From contig CP075370.1 of NCBI GenBank assembly GCA_019454225.1, positions 3,590,001 to 3,654,000 of the forward strand: a stretch of 64,000 nt of DNA, read 5' to 3'. The DNA is from Paracoccaceae bacterium. Lineage in GTDB: Bacteria > Pseudomonadota > Alphaproteobacteria > Rhodobacterales > Rhodobacteraceae. Within the stretch, counting starts at the first letter, position 1. Each line of letters opens with the position of its first letter. This document shows, in pieces, positions 24,308-32,193 of the stretch. Under the pieces are notes generated by a model, which made no database searches, was not told the DNA's origin, and saw only the letters and a program-made list of their open reading frames with translations. The position numbers and the translations under genes are program-made.

Positions 24308-25302
24308 CGGAGGCGGCGGCCTTCCGCGTCGAAGCGGAACGTCCGGAGCGGATCGGGGGTCAGGTGGACGGCCTCGCCCACCGTGAAGTCGTGTTCGCCG
24401 AACTGGCGGACCGTCAGCAGGCCATGCGGTTCGGCATGGACATAGACCAGCGTTTCGCCGCCCAGTTTCTCGACATGGCTCACCTGCCCCGGGATCGTGC
24501 CGCCGGCGCGCGACAGGACAAGGTGCTCGGGCCGCACGCCCAGGGTCGCGGCCATGTCTCCCAGTGCCAGGCCGTTCAGGAAATTCATCTGCGGGCTGCC
24601 GATGAAGCCCGCGACAAAGGTGTTGTCGGGGTCGTTGTAGAGGTGCATGGGCGCGCCCGCCTGCTCGACCTTTCCGGCACGCAGCACCACGATCCGGTCT
24701 GCCAGAGTCATCGCCTCGACCTGATCGTGGGTGACATAGATCATCGTTGCGCCAAGGTCGCGGTGCAGCCGGGCGATCTCGATCCGGGTGGCAACCCGCA
24801 GTGCGGCATCCAGGTTGGACAGCGGTTCGTCGAACAGGAACAGCTTGGGCCGCCGGACGATCGCCCGCCCGATCGCGACGCGCTGCCGCTGTCCGCCCGA
24901 CAGTTCGGCGGGGCGGCGATCCATCAGCGGGCCGAGGGCCAGCATGCCCGCCGCCTTGTCGGTGGCCAGCGCGATTTCGGCCCGGGGCACCCCGGCCTGC
25001 CTGAGCGCAAGGCCCATGTTGTCGCGCACCGTCAGGTGCGGATAAAGCGCGTAGGACTGGAACACCATGGCGAGCTCGCGCCGCGCGGGGGAGACATCGT
25101 TGACGCGGCGGCCGTCCAGCAGGATGTCGCCGCCGGTGGCATCCTCAAGCCCCGCAATGATCCGCAGCAGCGTGGACTTGCCGCAGCCCGAGGGGCCGAC
25201 GAAGACACAGAATTCGCCTTCGGCCACCTCCAGATCGACGCCCTTGATGACATCGGTCGCGCCGAACGACTTGGTGACGGATTTCAGGGTCAGGGCACCC
25301 AT
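24304..25302 (-). CDS. Carbohydrate ABC transporter ATP-binding protein (MalK/UgpC type)
   Basis: A 332-aa CUT1-family ATPase. Walker A is GPSGCGKST, Q-loop VFQSYALYPHL, signature ELSGGQRQRVAIGRA, Walker B LFLFDEPLSNLD, H-loop VTHDQVEAM. A C-terminal regulatory TOBE region (LGVRPEHLVLS, VSHVEKLGGETLVYV) follows from about residue 235. It energises the permease pair and binding protein encoded upstream on the same strand. Amino-sugar or N-acetyl-sugar import is inferred from linkage to murQ, nagA and the kinase. It is the last gene of the minus-strand operon, 91 bases after the oxidoreductase. Confidence 0.93.
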   Translation of the reverse strand: MGALTLKSVTKSFGATDVIKGVDLEVAEGEFCVFVGPSGCGKSTLLRIIAGLEDATGGDILLDGRRVNDVSPARRELAMVFQSYALYPHLTVRDNMGLALRQAGVPRAEIALATDKAAGMLALGPLMDRRPAELSGGQRQRVAIGRAIVRRPKLFLFDEPLSNLDAALRVATRIEIARLHRDLGATMIYVTHDQVEAMTLADRIVVLRAGKVEQAGAPMHLYNDPDNTFVAGFIGSPQMNFLNGLALGDMAATLGVRPEHLVLSRAGGTIPGQVSHVEKLGGETLVYVHAEPHGLLTVRQFGEHDFTVGEAVHLTPDPLRTFRFDAEGRRLR

Positions 25303-25393
25303 GGTCGGCTCCTACATGGCTATGGGAAGACGGGGTTTCACACCCCCGCATCCCCGCTGGGATACTACGGGACAGGCGACGCGCGCGTTGACG

Positions 25394-26416
25394 TCAGAGC
25401 TTCACGGCAAGGCCCGTGCGTACGCTCTCATCAGCGGCAATGCACACGGCAAGCGAGCGCACGGCATCCTGAAGGTGGCGTGCAAGATCAAGGTCTTCGG
25501 TGATCGCGCGGGCGACGAAGGCCTGTTCCCGGTCACACAGCGCCTGATGGCCCGGCTCATCGGCCATGCTGAGATCCTCGTCGGGGCGACCCACCCGATG
25601 GATGCGGAGCGCCGAGGTCCTCGTGTGGGTGTCGTGGTCGTCCGACCGTGCGCTTTCCGGCATGCGGATCGACACCGCGCCATTCGGGCTGATGACATCC
25701 TTCACGAAAAAGGCCGTATCGCTCATCATCGGGCCCCAGCCGGCTTCGTACCAGCCGACCGAGCCATCCGCGAACAGCACCTGGAAATGGCCGTAGTTGT
25801 ACATGTCCGGCGCGATCTCGTCGGACAGGCGAAGGCCCATCCCGCGCACCTCGACCGGGGCGGCATCCGTGATCTGGCACATTACGTCGACATAGTGCAC
25901 GCCGCAGTCGACGATGGGGCTGGTCGTCTGCATCAGCGCCTTGTGGACCTCCCATGTCGGGCCACTGGACTGCTGGTTCAGGTTCAGCCGGAAGACATAC
26001 GGCCCGCCAAGCGCGCGCGCCTCGGCGATCAGCCGAATCCATGACGGATGATGCCGCAGGATATAGCCGACCACGACCTTGCGCCCGGTGCGGGCGGCGC
26101 AATCCGCCACACGCCGCGCATCGGCAACGGTGGTGGCCAGCGGCTTCTCGACAAAGACATGCGCGCCCGCCTCCATCGCCGCCACGGCGAAATCGGCGTG
26201 GCTGTCGGAATAGGTGGCGACGCAGACAAGATCGGGGCGCAGGCGTTCCAGGGCCTCGTGGAAGTCGGACGTGACAGGATAGCCGCGCAGCGCGTCCGGC
26301 AGCTCGACCGGCGATCGGTTCACCAGCCCGGCAATCCGGAACGCGGGATCGGCGTGATAGGCAAGCGCATGGCTTTTCCCCATGGTACCCAGCCCGGCAA
26401 CAAGAACGCGGATCAT
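25394..26416 (-). CDS. Gfo/Idh/MocA-family oxidoreductase in the amino-sugar operon
   Basis: A 340-aa protein. The N-terminal Rossmann motif VLVAGLGTMGKSHALAYH is followed by the conserved EKPLATTVADARRVADC (Glu-Lys-Pro) and VVVGYILRHHPSWIRLI. The C-terminal alpha/beta domain holds the family His region VDCGVHYVDVMCQI. Such enzymes oxidise or reduce sugars and derivatives with NAD(P). Start ATG 26416 overlaps the permease stop (ATGA). Placement between permeases and ATPase suggests it modifies the imported sugar, for example an oxidised, anhydro or amino derivative, but the reaction is not predictable. Confidence 0.85.
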   Translation of the reverse strand: MIRVLVAGLGTMGKSHALAYHADPAFRIAGLVNRSPVELPDALRGYPVTSDFHEALERLRPDLVCVATYSDSHADFAVAAMEAGAHVFVEKPLATTVADARRVADCAARTGRKVVVGYILRHHPSWIRLIAEARALGGPYVFRLNLNQQSSGPTWEVHKALMQTTSPIVDCGVHYVDVMCQITDAAPVEVRGMGLRLSDEIAPDMYNYGHFQVLFADGSVGWYEAGWGPMMSDTAFFVKDVISPNGAVSIRMPESARSDDHDTHTRTSALRIHRVGRPDEDLSMADEPGHQALCDREQAFVARAITEDLDLARHLQDAVRSLAVCIAADESVRTGLAVKL

Positions 26417-27249
26417 TTCACGGCTCCCGCAGTGATCCCGCGGATCAGTTGCCGCGAGAAGATGAGATAGAGGACAAGCACCGGCAGGATGGCGAGCGAC
26501 AGCGCCGCCAGCACCGCGTTCCAGTTGGTGACGAACTGCCCGATAAAGACCTGGCTGCCCAGCGTGATGGTCTTGGTCGCTTCGGCCGGGGCCAGGATCA
26601 GCGGGAACCACAGGTCGTTCCAGATCGGGATCATGGTGAACACGGCCACCGTGGCCATGGCGGGCCGCACCAGCGGCAGCACCAGCGAAAAAAAGATGCG
26701 GTACTCCGACAATCCGTCGATGCGGCCCGCGTTCTTCAGGTCATCCGACACGCTGCGCATGAATTCCGACAGGATGAACACGGCAAGCGGCAGGCCCTGC
26801 GCGGTGTAGACAAGGATCAGTGCCGTCAGCGTGTTCACAAGCCCGCCCGCCACCATGATCTCGAGGATCGCCACGGTGCCAAGCCGGATCGGAATCATGA
26901 TGCCGAGCGCCAGATACAGGCCCATGACCAGATTGCCCCGGAACCGGTATTCCGACAGCGCGAAGGCTGCCATCGCACCGAACAGCAGCACGAAGAACAG
27001 CGAGGCCACGGTCACGATCATCGAATTCTGGAAGTAGAGAATGAAGTCACCCTGCTTCAGGACCGTGGCATAGCCGATGGCATCGAAGTTCGATGGCGAG
27101 GGCAGCGCCAGCGGATCGGCGAAGATCGCACGACGCGACTTGAAGCTGTTGATCACGATGACGAACACCGGGAACAGCGCGATCACCGTGTAGGTCAGCA
27201 GGACCGCATGGGCGGCGATGCTGCGCGACAATGTTGTGCGTGCGGCCAT
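26413..27249 (-). CDS. Carbohydrate ABC transporter permease (MalG type)
   Basis: A 278-aa protein with six transmembrane helices. The EAA loop NAGRIDGLSEYRIFFSLVLPLVRPAMATVA is the ATPase contact site, and the end (RQLIRGITAGAVK) is typical of CUT1 MalG-like permeases. ATG 27249 (MAARTTLSRSIAAHAVLLTYTVIALFPVF) gives a normal N-terminal helix; an upstream in-frame extension is not family-like. It lies 13 bases after its partner permease and overlaps the oxidoreductase start. Confidence 0.92.
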   Translation of the reverse strand: MAARTTLSRSIAAHAVLLTYTVIALFPVFVIVINSFKSRRAIFADPLALPSPSNFDAIGYATVLKQGDFILYFQNSMIVTVASLFFVLLFGAMAAFALSEYRFRGNLVMGLYLALGIMIPIRLGTVAILEIMVAGGLVNTLTALILVYTAQGLPLAVFILSEFMRSVSDDLKNAGRIDGLSEYRIFFSLVLPLVRPAMATVAVFTMIPIWNDLWFPLILAPAEATKTITLGSQVFIGQFVTNWNAVLAALSLAILPVLVLYLIFSRQLIRGITAGAVK

Positions 27250-27262
27250 GTCTGCCCCCGAT

Positions 27263-28180
27263 TCAGAACTGATAGCGGCGCAGCCGCGTCTGGATGCCGA
27301 ACAGATAGACGCAGACGCCCACCAGGATGATCGCGAACATCGCGGTCGCGATGGTTGCACCCATGTGCGGATCGCCAAGCTGCAGCTGGAACCCGAAGAA
27401 TGTGCGGTACAGGAACGTGCCCAGGATATCGGTGGCGAAGTTCGGGCCCGCCAATGCGCCCTGGCTGACGTAGATCAGGTCGAAGGCGTTGAAATTTCCT
27501 ACGAATGTCAGGATGCTGATGATCCCGATCGAGGGCAGGATCAGGGGCAGCTGGATGCGGCGGAACCGTGACCAGCCGGTGATGCCGTCCATCTCGGCCG
27601 CTTCCATCACCTCGTCCGGGATCGACAGCAGCGCCGCGTAGATCAGCATCATGGGTATGCCCACGAACTGCCATACCGAAATCAGGGCCAGAGTGGTCAG
27701 TGCCGTCTCCTCGCGTCCCAGCCAGGGCGCGAAAAGGCTTTTCAGGCCGATCATGTCGAGCATTCCCGGGGCGATGCCCCAGATCGGCGACAGGATCAGT
27801 TTCCAGACGAATCCCACGATGACGAAGGACAGGATCGTCGGAATGAAGATCGCCGTGCGATAGAAGGCGGCCATCCGCAGACGGGGCGACGACAGCAGCG
27901 CCGCAAGCGCCACGCCGACGGGATTCTGCACCAGCATGTGAACCAGGAAGAACCAGGCATTGTTGCCGAGCGCGTTCCAGAACGCGCCCGACCAGCGTTC
28001 GTCACCGAACAGCGTGGCAAAGTTCGCAAGCCCCACGAACTGCCGCGCGCCGTCGACCCGGTTGAACAGCGCGAGATTCAGCGTGCCGAACAGCGGCACG
28101 ATCATGATCGCGGTATAGACCAGCACCGCCGGGGCCAGAAACACGGCAATGTGCCAGCGCACGGGCTTTCGCAAAGCCAT
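27263..28180 (-). CDS. Carbohydrate ABC transporter permease (MalF/UgpA type)
   Basis: A 305-aa protein with six predicted helices. N-terminal HIAVFLAPAVLVYTAIMIVPLF and the EAA loop AAEMDGITGWSRFRRIQLPLILPSIGI mark a CUT1 MalF/UgpA-type permease. It is separated from the upstream binding-protein gene by a GC-rich stem-loop (28221-28248), which probably lowers or protects expression relative to the binding protein. Confidence 0.92.
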   Translation of the reverse strand: MALRKPVRWHIAVFLAPAVLVYTAIMIVPLFGTLNLALFNRVDGARQFVGLANFATLFGDERWSGAFWNALGNNAWFFLVHMLVQNPVGVALAALLSSPRLRMAAFYRTAIFIPTILSFVIVGFVWKLILSPIWGIAPGMLDMIGLKSLFAPWLGREETALTTLALISVWQFVGIPMMLIYAALLSIPDEVMEAAEMDGITGWSRFRRIQLPLILPSIGIISILTFVGNFNAFDLIYVSQGALAGPNFATDILGTFLYRTFFGFQLQLGDPHMGATIATAMFAIILVGVCVYLFGIQTRLRRYQF

Positions 28181-28220
28181 GTCCCTTCCCCCTTACAGTC
28201 AGGATGCCGGTGGTGGTGGT

Positions 28221-28248
28221 GGCGGGCGCGAGCGAACCCGCGCCCGTC
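28221..28248 (-). other. Stem-loop between binding-protein and permease genes
   Basis: The stem core is GGGCGCG (28224-28230)/CGCGCCC (28239-28245), extended outward to about 10 pairs with one G-T, 8-base loop. It lies a few bases past the binding-protein stop and has no T-run. This is the usual place for a structure that stabilises abundant binding-protein mRNA while reducing read-through to permeases. Confidence 0.55.
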
Positions 28249-28252
28249 GCCG

Positions 28253-29500
28253 TCACTGCTGCGGTGCGTACCAGGCTGCGAGACCCGCCTGCAGCCGCTC
28301 GGCAGCCGCCTCGGGTGTCTCCGACCCGCGGATCACGTTGGCCGATGCGTTCCAGGTCTCGTTTTCCAGGTTCGGCGTGCCGCGCGACAGGATCTGATAG
28401 GTCGACCGGATGGTCGACTGGCACTTGCCGCGCCAGGACACGAACTCCTGCGCCAGCGGGTCCTGCATCTCGACCGGCGTCGCGTTGAGCGAGAAGAACC
28501 CGGGCAGCGCGTTGGCATAGAGCATCGCGAATTCCGGGCTGCCCACCCATTCCAGGAATACCCGGCCGGCCTCGGCATTTGGCGACTTAGCGTTGAGGCC
28601 GATGGCGATGTCGGTGTGGTCGCTGATGTAGCAGGTATCGCCCGCAGCCTGCACCGGCGGCGGGAACGCACCCATCTTGAACCCGGCCTGCGTGTTGAAC
28701 CCGCTGATTTCCCACGATCCGGCAGGATAGATGGCGGCGCGGCCCAGGGTGAACAGGTTCTGGCTGTCCGGATAGGTCTGCGCCTCGAACCCGTCGCCCA
28801 GGTAATCCTTCCATTTCGCGAGGCTGCGGAACGGTGCGACCCAGGCATCGTCGGTCAGCTTCTGCTCGCCCTTGATCAGCGCAAGGCGCCCCTCTTCGCC
28901 CTTCCAGAAATTCGGCCCGATGTTGTTGTAGCCCATCGTGGCGGCTTCCCACTGGTCGTTCGTGCCCATGGCCAGCGGAATGTAGCCGCCGTGCGCCTTG
29001 AACTTGTCGAGCGCGGCGAAGAACTCGGCCTCGGTCGCCGGAACCTCGACGCCCACCTCGGCAAAGGCGTCGGCGTTGTAGATGAAGCCATGGATGACGC
29101 TGGCCATGGGAACGCAGAACGTCGCGGCGCCGTCATCGGTCTGCCAGGCCGATTTCGCGACGGGGCTGAAGTTCGCCATCGCGGCCAGATCCGTCAGATC
29201 GGCCAGATGCCCGTCATTGTACAGTTGCAGCGAGGCATCGAAGGGACGGCAGGTGATCAGGTCGCCCGCCGAACCGGCGGCAAGCTTGGAGTTCAGCACG
29301 GCATTGTATTCGGCCGGCGCCGAGGGCGCGAAGATCACCTTGATGCCGGGATTTGCGGCCTCGAACGCCGGGATGATGGCATCCTGCCAGATCGACAGGT
29401 CGTCGTTGCGCCAGCTCTCGATGGTCAGCGTGGTCTGCGCATGCGCCGCGCCACCCAGCACCGTCGAGGCCAGAAGGGCCATGCGGATCGTTCGTGTCAT
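28253..29500 (-). CDS. Carbohydrate ABC transporter substrate-binding protein
   Basis: A 415-aa extracytoplasmic solute receptor of the family 1 (MalE/UgpB) type. A Sec signal peptide (MTRTIRMALLASTVLGGAAHAQ) is followed by TTLTIESWRNDDLSIWQDAIIPAFEAANPGI, typical of CUT1 receptors for oligosaccharides. Middle region GRAAIYPAGSWEISGFN and end GLAAWYAPQQ also fit. It lies 45 bases after murQ on the same strand. The likely ligand is an N-acetylated or muropeptide-derived sugar, inferred from MurQ, NagA and the kinase. Confidence 0.92.
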   Translation of the reverse strand: MTRTIRMALLASTVLGGAAHAQTTLTIESWRNDDLSIWQDAIIPAFEAANPGIKVIFAPSAPAEYNAVLNSKLAAGSAGDLITCRPFDASLQLYNDGHLADLTDLAAMANFSPVAKSAWQTDDGAATFCVPMASVIHGFIYNADAFAEVGVEVPATEAEFFAALDKFKAHGGYIPLAMGTNDQWEAATMGYNNIGPNFWKGEEGRLALIKGEQKLTDDAWVAPFRSLAKWKDYLGDGFEAQTYPDSQNLFTLGRAAIYPAGSWEISGFNTQAGFKMGAFPPPVQAAGDTCYISDHTDIAIGLNAKSPNAEAGRVFLEWVGSPEFAMLYANALPGFFSLNATPVEMQDPLAQEFVSWRGKCQSTIRSTYQILSRGTPNLENETWNASANVIRGSETPEAAAERLQAGLAAWYAPQQ

Positions 29501-29545
29501 TGTCGTCTCCCTGTTGAGCGGGCGCTTCGGCCCCGCGTTTGAACC

Positions 29546-30424
29546 CTAGAGATGCGGCGCCAGGTGCCCGCCACTGGTCGCCAAAGCCGCCCGGGCGGCA
29601 TCCGGCGCATGGCCGCGTGCAACCAGTACGGCAGGCTTGACGGCGCCATCGGTCGCCACAAGCGCGGCGCGCGCCGTGCCCTCGTCGGCGCCCGAGATTG
29701 CCGCCACGATGCGGGCAGCACGCCCGGCCAGCTTGGCATTGTCGGCAACAACGTCCACCATGTAGCCGTCATGCACGGCACCCAGGCGGATGCCCACCAG
29801 CACCGACAGCATGTTGAGCGCGACCTTCTGCGCGGTGGCGGCCCCCATCCGGGTGGAGCCGGAAATCACCTCGGCCCCGGTCTCGATCAGCACCGGATGG
29901 TGTGCGGTTTCCAGCAGGCGTGACCCCGGAACCGAAGCCATGCCGATCAGCGTGGCACCCGCCGCCCGTGCCGCCTCGGCGACGGCAAGCGTGTAGGGCG
30001 TCGATCCCGAGGCCGAGACGCAGATCACCGCATCCCGCGCGTTCAGGCCCAGCGCCGCCACCTCGGCACGGGCGGCGTCTCCGTCATCCTCGACCCCGCC
30101 GCGCATGTGCATCAGCGCCGCCGCGCCGCCCGCAAACAGCACCGGTGTCCGTTCGGGCGCGATCCCGAAGGTTCCGGCGAGCTCCAGCGCATCTGCCAGC
30201 GCCATCAACCCTGACGAGCCCGCACCGGCATAGGCCATCCGCCCGCCCCCGGCCAGCGCAGCGCCAGCAGCCTCGGCGGCGTCGGTCAGGGCCGGAATCG
30301 CGGCGCCGATTGCCGCGACCGCCATCGCCTGCGCCGACAGGCAGTCGGCCAGCACCTGCGCGGCCGGACGGGCATGGATGCCCACCGATGCCGGATGCCG
30401 CGCCTCTGTCGGTCTGCTGTCCAT
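29546..30424 (-). CDS. murQ: N-acetylmuramic acid 6-phosphate etherase
   Basis: A 292-aa SIS-domain protein. The N-terminus lacks the longest form, starting MDSRPTEARHPASVGIHARPAAQVL. Family blocks are GGGRMAYAGAGSSGLMALADALEL, GGVEDDGDAA (with the catalytic Glu region), ICVSASGSTPYTLAVAEAARAAGA, GAEVISGSTRMGAATAQKVALNMLSVL and the C-terminal GHAPDAARAALATSGGHL. MurQ removes D-lactate from MurNAc-6-P, giving GlcNAc-6-P, the NagA substrate encoded nearby. It heads the transporter operon and is divergent from the kinase gene. It starts 22 bases from a predicted operator (30447-30468). Confidence 0.9.
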   Translation of the reverse strand: MDSRPTEARHPASVGIHARPAAQVLADCLSAQAMAVAAIGAAIPALTDAAEAAGAALAGGGRMAYAGAGSSGLMALADALELAGTFGIAPERTPVLFAGGAAALMHMRGGVEDDGDAARAEVAALGLNARDAVICVSASGSTPYTLAVAEAARAAGATLIGMASVPGSRLLETAHHPVLIETGAEVISGSTRMGAATAQKVALNMLSVLVGIRLGAVHDGYMVDVVADNAKLAGRAARIVAAISGADEGTARAALVATDGAVKPAVLVARGHAPDAARAALATSGGHLAPHL

Positions 30425-30446
30425 GCGATTCCCCCCGTGACCTCTT

Positions 30447-30468
30447 CATAATGCCAAAATAATACCAA
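30447..30468 (-). promoter_or_regulatory. Direct-repeat operator upstream of murQ
   Basis: Read on the minus strand, this 22-base site holds TGGTATT then TTTGGCATTATG, that is two TGG(T/C)ATT half-sites about one helical turn apart. It matches the site at 30540-30561 at 18 of 22 positions, in mirror orientation relative to the divergent genes. The adjacent GntR/HutC-type regulator is the likely binder. Confidence 0.55.
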
Positions 30469-30539
30469 TTGTAAACCCCCATCGGATTTCCTGCTGATCT
30501 TGGCGGTTCCTGATCTGATTTCGGATCGGAACTTCCAAA

Positions 30540-30561
30540 ATGGTATTTCTTTGGTATTATG
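30540..30561 (+). promoter_or_regulatory. Direct-repeat operator upstream of the kinase-gntR-nagA operon
   Basis: TGGTATTTCTTTGGTATTAT on the plus strand has two TGGTATT half-sites spaced by one helical turn and ends 19 bases before the kinase ATG. It is the partner of the site at 30447-30468. The 70 bases between the two sites would hold both divergent promoters. Confidence 0.55.
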
Positions 30562-30580
30562 TTGCCGAAGGGGGATTCGC

Positions 30581-31414
30581 ATGGCGTTCTATCTGGGACT
30601 CGACGGTGGCGGCAGTGGATGCCGGGCGGCGGTAAGCGACGCCGCGGGCCGTGTGCTGGCCCGGGTCGAGGGCGGACCTGCCAACATCACCTCGGACGCC
30701 GAAGGTGCGGCGCGCAACATCCTGGACACTGCGCGCAGGGCGATGGCAGCGGCCGGAATCGATGTGATTGCAGGTGCCGCCATGGGATTGGCCGGAGCGA
30801 ACGCCACAGGTGCCAGCGAACGGCTGCGCGCCGCCCTGCCCTTCGCACCGCTGCGGATCGAGACCGACGCCGTGACCGCCACGCTCGGCGCGCTTGGCGG
30901 GCGGGACGGAATCGTGGCGGCGATCGGGACGGGTTCGGTGTTCGCAAGTGCCGAGGGCGGGCGGATTCGGCAGATCGGCGGACGCGGCCTTGTCCTGGGT
31001 GACGAGGGGTCGGGTGCCTGGATGGGCCGCGCGGCCCTCGCCGCCGCGCTGCGGGCCGAGGACGGCCACGCGGCGCTGACCCCGTTTCTCTCGGCGCTGA
31101 TCGCGGAACACGGGGGCAGCCTTGGCGTCATCGCCGCCGCCGGGACGGCGCGCCCTGCCGACTTTGCGGCCCTTGCCCCCCGCATTCTCGCGGCGGCGGC
31201 CGAGGATGTCGCGGCGGCGGCGATCCTCGCCGAAGCACTGCGCGAGGTTGCCGCGGCAATCGACATCCTGCAGGCGGGCCGCGCGCTGCCCGTCGTGTTC
31301 CTGGGCGGCCTCGGCCCTGCATTCCGCGACCGCCTGGCAGGGCGCTGGCCGGTGGCAGAACCGCTGGGCAGCGCATTGGACGGCGCGCTGATGCTGGCGC
31401 GGGGGGCGGCGTGA
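30581..31414 (+). CDS. BadF/BadG/BcrA/BcrD-type ATPase, probable N-acetyl-sugar kinase
   Basis: A 277-aa ASKHA-fold protein. Phosphate-1 motif is LGLDGGGSGCRAAVSDA, followed by GPANITSD, the Asp region RIETDAVTATLGAL, phosphate-2 VAAIGTGSVFAS, and GRGLVLGDEGSGAWMGRAAL. These match GlcNAc/MurNAc or glucosamine kinases of the BadF group (NagK/MurK/GspK-like). With MurQ, a SIS deaminase-like enzyme and NagA it would phosphorylate imported amino sugars at C6. ATG 30581 follows GAAGGGGGA. Its stop overlaps the regulator start (TGATG). Confidence 0.85.
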   Translation: MAFYLGLDGGGSGCRAAVSDAAGRVLARVEGGPANITSDAEGAARNILDTARRAMAAAGIDVIAGAAMGLAGANATGASERLRAALPFAPLRIETDAVTATLGALGGRDGIVAAIGTGSVFASAEGGRIRQIGGRGLVLGDEGSGAWMGRAALAAALRAEDGHAALTPFLSALIAEHGGSLGVIAAAGTARPADFAALAPRILAAAAEDVAAAAILAEALREVAAAIDILQAGRALPVVFLGGLGPAFRDRLAGRWPVAEPLGSALDGALMLARGAA

Positions 31415-32193
31415 TGGACCGCATCTTCTCTGCCGAGGGATTTGACGACACCGGCGCAGGGCCGCTTTACCTGCAGCTGCACCGGCGCATCGCGCAGGGT
31501 ATCGCCGAAGGGCGGCTGAAACCCGGCGACAGCCTGCCGCCCGAACGCGACATGGCGGCGCTGACGGGGCTGAGCCGGGTGACAATCCGCAAGGCGGTGC
31601 AGGCGCTTGTCGCCGATGGCGCGCTGACGCAGCGACGCGGTTCGGGCACCTTCGTCGCCCCGCGCGTCGAGCGGCTGGAACAGGCGCTGTCGCTGCTGAC
31701 CTCGTTCACCGAAGACATGGCGCGGCGCGGCAAGGCTGTCGAGAGCCGCTGGATTTCGCGCAGCATCGCCGCCCCCGCCCCGGAAGAGGTGATGGCCCTT
31801 GGCCTGCGCGCGGGCGACCGGGTGGCGCGACTGGATCGCGTGCGGTCGTCCGACGGTGTGCCGCTGGCCATCGAGCGGGCGTCGATTCCCACCTGGGCGC
31901 TGCCCGATCCCGAGATCGTCGAGGCCTCGCTCTACGCGGTTCTGCAGGCGCGCGGCATGCGCCCGGTGCGGGCGGTGCAGCGCATATCGGCCGCGAACCT
32001 CGCCGCGCGCGATGCCGATCTGCTGGGCGTGGCGCCTGGCGCCGCCGGGTTGCGGATCGAACGCATCGGGCATCTGGCCTCTGGCCGGGTGGTCGAACTG
32101 ACCCGCTCGCTCTATCGCGGCGACGCCTATGACTTCGCCGTCGAACTCACCCTTGCGCCACAGGACGCAGGCCAGGAAAGGACACCCGCATGA
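31414..32193 (+). CDS. GntR-family (HutC/UTRA) transcriptional regulator
   Basis: A 259-aa protein. The N-terminal winged helix (LYLQLHRRIAQGIAEGRLKPGDSLPPERDMAALTGLSRVTIRKAVQALVADGALTQRRGSGTFV) is followed by a UTRA effector domain from about residue 95 (AAPAPEEVMALGLRAGDRVARLDRVRSSDGVPLAIERASIP). The HutC class includes NagR/NagQ-type regulators that sense phosphorylated amino sugars. It overlaps the kinase stop at TGATG, and its own stop overlaps the SIS gene (ATGA). The two TGGTATT direct-repeat sites flanking the divergent promoters are the likely targets. Confidence 0.9.
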   Translation: MDRIFSAEGFDDTGAGPLYLQLHRRIAQGIAEGRLKPGDSLPPERDMAALTGLSRVTIRKAVQALVADGALTQRRGSGTFVAPRVERLEQALSLLTSFTEDMARRGKAVESRWISRSIAAPAPEEVMALGLRAGDRVARLDRVRSSDGVPLAIERASIPTWALPDPEIVEASLYAVLQARGMRPVRAVQRISAANLAARDADLLGVAPGAAGLRIERIGHLASGRVVELTRSLYRGDAYDFAVELTLAPQDAGQERTPA

